From assembly GCA_964347835.1 (NCBI GenBank), contig CAYFZR010000031.1:1-7962 (forward strand): a stretch of 7,962 bases of DNA, given 5' to 3'. This stretch comes from CAYFZR01 sp964347835 [NCBI: uncultured archaeon]. GTDB lineage: Archaea; CAYFZR01. The notes beneath the pieces are model-generated. The model searched no databases. It was given only the letters and a program-made list of their open reading frames with translations, and was not told the origin of the DNA. Made by a program: the position numbers and the translations under genes. Shown here in pieces: positions 3,999 to 7,962 of the stretch; the first letter of the stretch is position 1; each line of letters opens with the position of its first letter.

Positions 3999-6088
3999 GT
4001 GTGCAAACCCTTAATTTGTTCGTGTAATTTTTTCTCATCTACCATTGGTTTCGTGAACTCCGTTATTATTGAGATACTTTCAACCTCTACATGCCCGTCA
4101 GATACGCTTCGAATGAGGCTCGCAATATCGGTCGGCGTGATGGTATCTTGAGCGTCTATGATTATACCATTTTTTGTTGCGCTAACTCCATCTATGCCTA
4201 TGTAGCGCCTCAATCCTTTTGAAACTTCTTCAGAGACAGCATGTGGGTGCATTTCTCCAACGTATTTTAATTTTATATCGTAAGAGATTACCCTCTTTTC
4301 TGTCTGATAACCTAATCTCCTGGGATCTGCTCCAATTTTTCCTAAAGTTATGACAATATGCCTTTCAATTGCCTTTACTAAAATATCTTTAGTTATTACA
4401 TCCTTTTCTTCAGAAATCCTTATTCCTTGACATATATGGGCTAGATCTCTTCCATGAGCAAAAGAAGGTTTTACTCTAGGATCTTGATAGAGTTTTTCTA
4501 AGACATTTTCACAGTCGTCCTCAAATTTTTCTCCAAACATTGCTAAATTATTTTTAAATACCTTGATAACGTGTTCTACTGGAGGATGACTTAGGTATAT
4601 GTAGCAAGGAGCCCTGCGCAAGTGAGCCTCGTCGAATATGGCTATGTTTAAATTTGTCGAGAATACTGGAACAAATGTTGTGAAAAGGACGACAGGGGTA
4701 CCGCCAACATAGATTATGTCTCTTCGGTTCTCCATGGGAACAATAAGCCTGTTCAATATCGCATCGTGCAGATCCATCTGCCTACCCAGGTCATCTATCA
4801 ATAAAACTCCTCCATGAGCTTTTACTTGGGGGGGACTTTCGTAGACACCCTCATTTTCATTGAATCTTCCTTCTAGTCTATTTACTGATAATTCCGCACC
4901 TGTAAATACAAAGGGCGCATATATTTTTACCCATCTGGGATCTTCGGGTTGTTCATCCTTAGGACATGACTCATGAAAGTCAGAATCGAATAATTTTACG
5001 ACACGCTCTCCTACCAAAATATTTTTAGGTATTAACATAGGAGGAAGTACTTTTGACATTTTACTACTTGTATATGTTTTTCCTGTACCCGGTGGTCCAC
5101 AGATGAACATGCCTTCTCCCGTACACAATGATTCGAGTATTATTTTTTTAGCATAATCCAAGCCAATTACTTCTTCGAAGGCTTTGTCGAAAACACTCAT
5201 TGAAATTTTTATAGGAAACCTCTTTTGGGATAAATCCTCAGTAATTCGATAGTAATCCTTATATGGAACTGGCGCTACCCCTACAAACGGATCTAAGGTC
5301 TCAAGCATTTTGGCTCTCTCTCTGCCTTTTTCGGTAGGCATGTATCTTAGATCCGAGAACATCATGGCTCCGGTTCCTATGTATTCTACCATTACTCTCT
5401 CCTCTAAATCACGAATAATTTCTTCTACTATGTTTAGATGTAGTCCTGTAGTCGCCATTATGTTTTTTACCAAAATTGGACCTCTTTGATTGATTATTTT
5501 AAGTATAAGCCCTTCAATAAATTCTTTGGGCAATTTTGTCTCGCTAACAGTCTTTGGTTGTTCGATACTTTCTATTATTTCTAAAAGTTTCTTGTTTAAC
5601 ATTTCCAGAGTGACAATTGGCTCTCTGTAATCCTCCAACACACTTTCTACGAAAGCATCTCCGGGATCGGCGATTCTATATTTTTTTAGGAGTTCTTCTC
5701 GAGATATTTGGGATTGTGACTCCTCAATAACTTCGTAATCGCTTTCCTCTACCAACAAGTCTTTTCTCGCGGCAATCGCAATTGAAACTGTAATATCTTT
5801 ATTTGGTTCTAAGTTGCCTACGGTCTTGCTTTGAAACCCCATATAAAGTAATTTTTTCCTGAAATCAACCTTAATCGCATCTATCCTGTTGCTTCCTCTC
5901 TCTATATTTTCTACTGTCTGTTCTAATATGGTAAAATTATTAAGAGACATGTTTTTGGAATCTAAAAATGATCTTAGTGCTTTTTCAGAATCCTCTTTTT
6001 TCTTTCCCTTTGTGATACAGTATATTATGCTTACATTTTCATTTTCTTCAATTCCGTACAACACTAGGGTATCTTTCATAACTAACAT
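3995..6088 (-). CDS. AAA+ ATPase with winged-helix and C-terminal ferredoxin-like domain
   Basis: A 697-residue multidomain protein. Residues about 4-112 form a beta-rich N-terminal domain I do not recognise (TLVLYGIEENENVSIIYCI...), followed by an acidic linker. Residues 185-262 look like a winged helix (ATTGLHLNIVEEIIRDLEER, then YMPTEKGRERA). FVGVAPVPYKDYY (268-280) is a signature shared with bacterial proteins annotated as 'predicted ATPase with chaperone activity'. The motor follows: Walker A GPPGTGKT (331-338), Walker B LLIDD (429-433) with DLGRQ, sensor 1 STN (477-479) and a probable arginine finger in HLRR (489-492). Residues about 599-677 have a beta-alpha-beta-beta-alpha-beta look. 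All ATPase residues appear intact. The client is unknown, and neighbours do not reveal it. Start: ATG 6088 follows AGGCGA at a short distance; ATG 6079 is a real alternative, while a TTG at 6157 would read through the promoter region. Confidence 0.85.
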   Translation of the reverse strand: MLVMKDTLVLYGIEENENVSIIYCITKGKKKEDSEKALRSFLDSKNMSLNNFTILEQTVENIERGSNRIDAIKVDFRKKLLYMGFQSKTVGNLEPNKDITVSIAIAARKDLLVEESDYEVIEESQSQISREELLKKYRIADPGDAFVESVLEDYREPIVTLEMLNKKLLEIIESIEQPKTVSETKLPKEFIEGLILKIINQRGPILVKNIMATTGLHLNIVEEIIRDLEERVMVEYIGTGAMMFSDLRYMPTEKGRERAKMLETLDPFVGVAPVPYKDYYRITEDLSQKRFPIKISMSVFDKAFEEVIGLDYAKKIILESLCTGEGMFICGPPGTGKTYTSSKMSKVLPPMLIPKNILVGERVVKLFDSDFHESCPKDEQPEDPRWVKIYAPFVFTGAELSVNRLEGRFNENEGVYESPPQVKAHGGVLLIDDLGRQMDLHDAILNRLIVPMENRRDIIYVGGTPVVLFTTFVPVFSTNLNIAIFDEAHLRRAPCYIYLSHPPVEHVIKVFKNNLAMFGEKFEDDCENVLEKLYQDPRVKPSFAHGRDLAHICQGIRISEEKDVITKDILVKAIERHIVITLGKIGADPRRLGYQTEKRVISYDIKLKYVGEMHPHAVSEEVSKGLRRYIGIDGVSATKNGIIIDAQDTITPTDIASLIRSVSDGHVEVESISIITEFTKPMVDEKKLHEQIKGLHT
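4028..4033 (+). terminator. T-tract candidate terminating DUF357 transcription
   Basis: Six thymines on the plus strand 29 nt beyond the DUF357 stop, inside the 3' end of the convergent AAA+ gene. This is the only usable U-run on that strand nearby. Confidence 0.25.
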
Positions 6089-6104
6089 ATCTCGCCTTTT
6101 TGGT

Positions 6105-6152
6105 AGATATAACTTATGCCAAGATAGATATTTAATGGAAAAGATTAAATTT
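6105..6152. promoter_or_regulatory. ribL: Divergent promoter region between the AAA+ ATPase gene and ribL
   Basis: For ribL (plus), GATTAAATTT with an upstream purine run (AAAA at 6139-6142) is centred about 26 bp before ATG 6175, so ribL mRNA is probably leaderless. For the ATPase (minus), GTTATATCT (complement of 6105-6113) would start transcription near 6083 and favour ATG 6079. A second box, TTAAATATCT (complement of 6126-6135), would start near 6105 and favour ATG 6088 with its SD-like AGGCGA. Boxes are assigned by spacing only. Confidence 0.4.
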
Positions 6153-6174
6153 TGCAATAGGATAGGTTGATTAC

Positions 6175-6603
6175 ATGCGGGTCATGGCAACAGGAGTATT
6201 CGATATAATACATCCCGGACACATATTCTATCTTGAAGAGGCGAAAAAACTTGGCGACGAGTTAATAGTGGTTGTAGCCAGGGATAAGACAGTTAAGAGG
6301 AGAAAAAGAGAGCCAGTCATAGAAGAAGAACAGAGAATGGAGGTTGTTAAGGCATTAAAGCCTGTAGACGATGCCTTCTTAGGCTCAGAGCGAGATATAT
6401 TCGAGTCTGTTAAAAAGATAAGACCAGACATCATCGCGTTGGGTCCAAATCAGGACGTTGATGAAGAATGGTTAAAAAAGGAATTGAAAAAAAGAGGTTT
6501 TGACAATATCAAGGTAGAAAGAATTAAGGAGATGAGGCTTTCTCATTTGAGTAGTTCTCATCGTATAATAGAGGAGATATTAAAAAAATATAAGGAAGAT
6601 TAG
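6175..6603 (+). CDS. ribL: FAD synthetase, archaeal RibL type
   Basis: A 142-residue nucleotidyltransferase of the HIGH superfamily, the normal length for RibL, which joins AMP from ATP to FMN to give FAD in the cytosol. Visible motifs are TGVFDIIHPGH (6-16, containing the ATP-binding HPGH), DELIVVVARDKTV (28-40), EEEQRMEVVKALKPVD (50-65), LGPNQD (89-94) and the C-terminal SSSHRI (126-131) in the place of the superfamily's ISSTxxR. Overall it follows Methanocaldococcus RibL closely. Unusually, it contains no cysteine at all, whereas that enzyme has C-terminal cysteines linked to its oxygen sensitivity. ATG 6175 is preferred over ATG 6184 because a TATA box lies 26 bp before it and the family begins here. 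It converges on ribH, overlapping stop codons by 4 nt. Glycerol-3-phosphate cytidylyltransferase is the alternative relative but is less likely given the rib neighbours. Confidence 0.92.
   Translation: MRVMATGVFDIIHPGHIFYLEEAKKLGDELIVVVARDKTVKRRKREPVIEEEQRMEVVKALKPVDDAFLGSERDIFESVKKIRPDIIALGPNQDVDEEWLKKELKKRGFDNIKVERIKEMRLSHLSSSHRIIEEILKKYKED
6582..6588 (-). terminator. Poly-T terminator candidate of the HAD-ribC-ribH operon
   Basis: On the minus strand this reads seven T residues, 12-18 nt beyond the ribH stop codon and inside the 3' end of the convergent ribL gene. It is well placed to end the operon transcript. Confidence 0.4.
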
Positions 6604-7019
6604 CCCTTTTCTATCTCTTCCATTCTCTTTATCATCTTCACTGCTGATTCTACTGCTCTCTTAGCATACTTAACCCTTTCATGTGCTTCAAGCCTGCTCA
6701 TGCCAGGTCCAGAAATACCTAAGGTAACTGGCTTCCCATACTCTACTGCGAGATCTGTAATCTTTCTCGCACAATGTTGTATAACTATTTCGTCGTGCTC
6801 GGTCTCTCCCTCAATAACGGCTCCCAGAGTCACCACTCCATTTATTTCTGGTCTTTCCAACATTTTTTTAACCGCTAGTGGTATATCAAATGTACCAGGA
6901 ACCTTTACTATTTTTACTACTTCGGCATCGAGGAACTCAGCATGTTCCTTAGCCAACTCTATCATGGCGAATACAATGTCATAGTTAAACTCAGCTGCTA
7001 CAATTCCAAGTTTTACCAA
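6600..7019 (-). CDS. ribH: 6,7-dimethyl-8-ribityllumazine synthase
   Basis: A 139-residue lumazine synthase, typical archaeal length. It condenses 5-amino-6-ribitylaminouracil with 3,4-dihydroxy-2-butanone 4-phosphate in the cytosol, and family members assemble as pentamers or 60-mer capsids. Motifs are AAEFN (8-12, aromatic F11 stacking on the pyrimidine), VPGTFDIPLA (40-49), GAVIEGETEHDE (66-77, H75 as the general acid/base) and GISGPGMSRLEAHERV (101-116), the last matching methanogen RibH nearly word for word. The start is a TTG. This is forced: an in-frame TAA lies two codons upstream (complement of 7023-7025) and no ATG precedes the conserved KLGIVAAEFN. A G-rich SD (AGGGGG) overlaps the ribC stop. 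The gap to ribC is 13 nt, so the two are cotranscribed. Confidence 0.95.
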   Translation of the reverse strand: MVKLGIVAAEFNYDIVFAMIELAKEHAEFLDAEVVKIVKVPGTFDIPLAVKKMLERPEINGVVTLGAVIEGETEHDEIVIQHCARKITDLAVEYGKPVTLGISGPGMSRLEAHERVKYAKRAVESAVKMIKRMEEIEKG

Positions 7020-7032
7020 CCGTTACAACCCC

Positions 7033-7962
<930 letters not shown>

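Noticed and set aside
5889-6170. 93-codon plus-strand frame before ribL
   Set aside because: It is antisense to the 5' part of the AAA+ gene, overlaps the ribL promoter and has a Phe/Ser-rich unlikely translation.

Overview
This window is archaeal and most likely from a euryarchaeote-type, AT-rich genome. The evidence is: an archaeal-type riboflavin synthase (the lumazine-synthase paralogue), a stand-alone RibL-type FAD synthetase, a DUF357 protein, a tRNA-Thr without encoded CCA and with U73, Shine-Dalgarno (SD) sites of the AGGTGATC kind, and TATA boxes placed 24-27 bp ahead of start codons, as for leaderless mRNAs. The species cannot be named from the sequence.

Layout. Minus strand, 1-1232: a DegT/DnrJ/EryC1/StrS sugar aminotransferase runs with an ATGA overlap into a left-handed beta-helix acyltransferase cut off by the window edge, a pair typical of amino-sugar nucleotide synthesis for surface glycans. 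Plus strand, 1479-3017: a 45-residue unknown protein, a small GNAT acetyltransferase behind a palindromic operator candidate, a tRNA-Thr(CGT) that physically contains the GNAT stop codon, and a GC-richer alpha/beta hydrolase that looks imported. Minus strand, 3054-3701: a SerB-like HAD phosphatase, divergent from the plus-strand DUF357 gene (3756-3998). Minus strand, 3995-6088: a large AAA+ ATPase with a winged helix before and a ferredoxin-like domain after the motor. Plus strand, 6175-6603: ribL. Minus strand, 6600-7962: ribH, ribC and the C-terminal 161 residues of a Cof/SPP-type HAD phosphatase, arranged as an operon (HAD then ribC then ribH).

How the genes work together. The right end is a flavin block. 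RibH makes the lumazine, RibC dismutates it to riboflavin, and RibL adenylates FMN to FAD. The HAD phosphatase whose end overlaps ribC by 52 nt is a good candidate for the dephosphorylation step that precedes RibH. The other right-half genes (AAA+ ATPase, DUF357, SerB-like HAD) have no evident pathway link to each other or to flavins. The points most worth attention are the HAD-ribC overlap, the AAA+ ATPase of unknown role, and the GNAT/tRNA overlap, where tRNA processing would remove the stop codon of the upstream gene.
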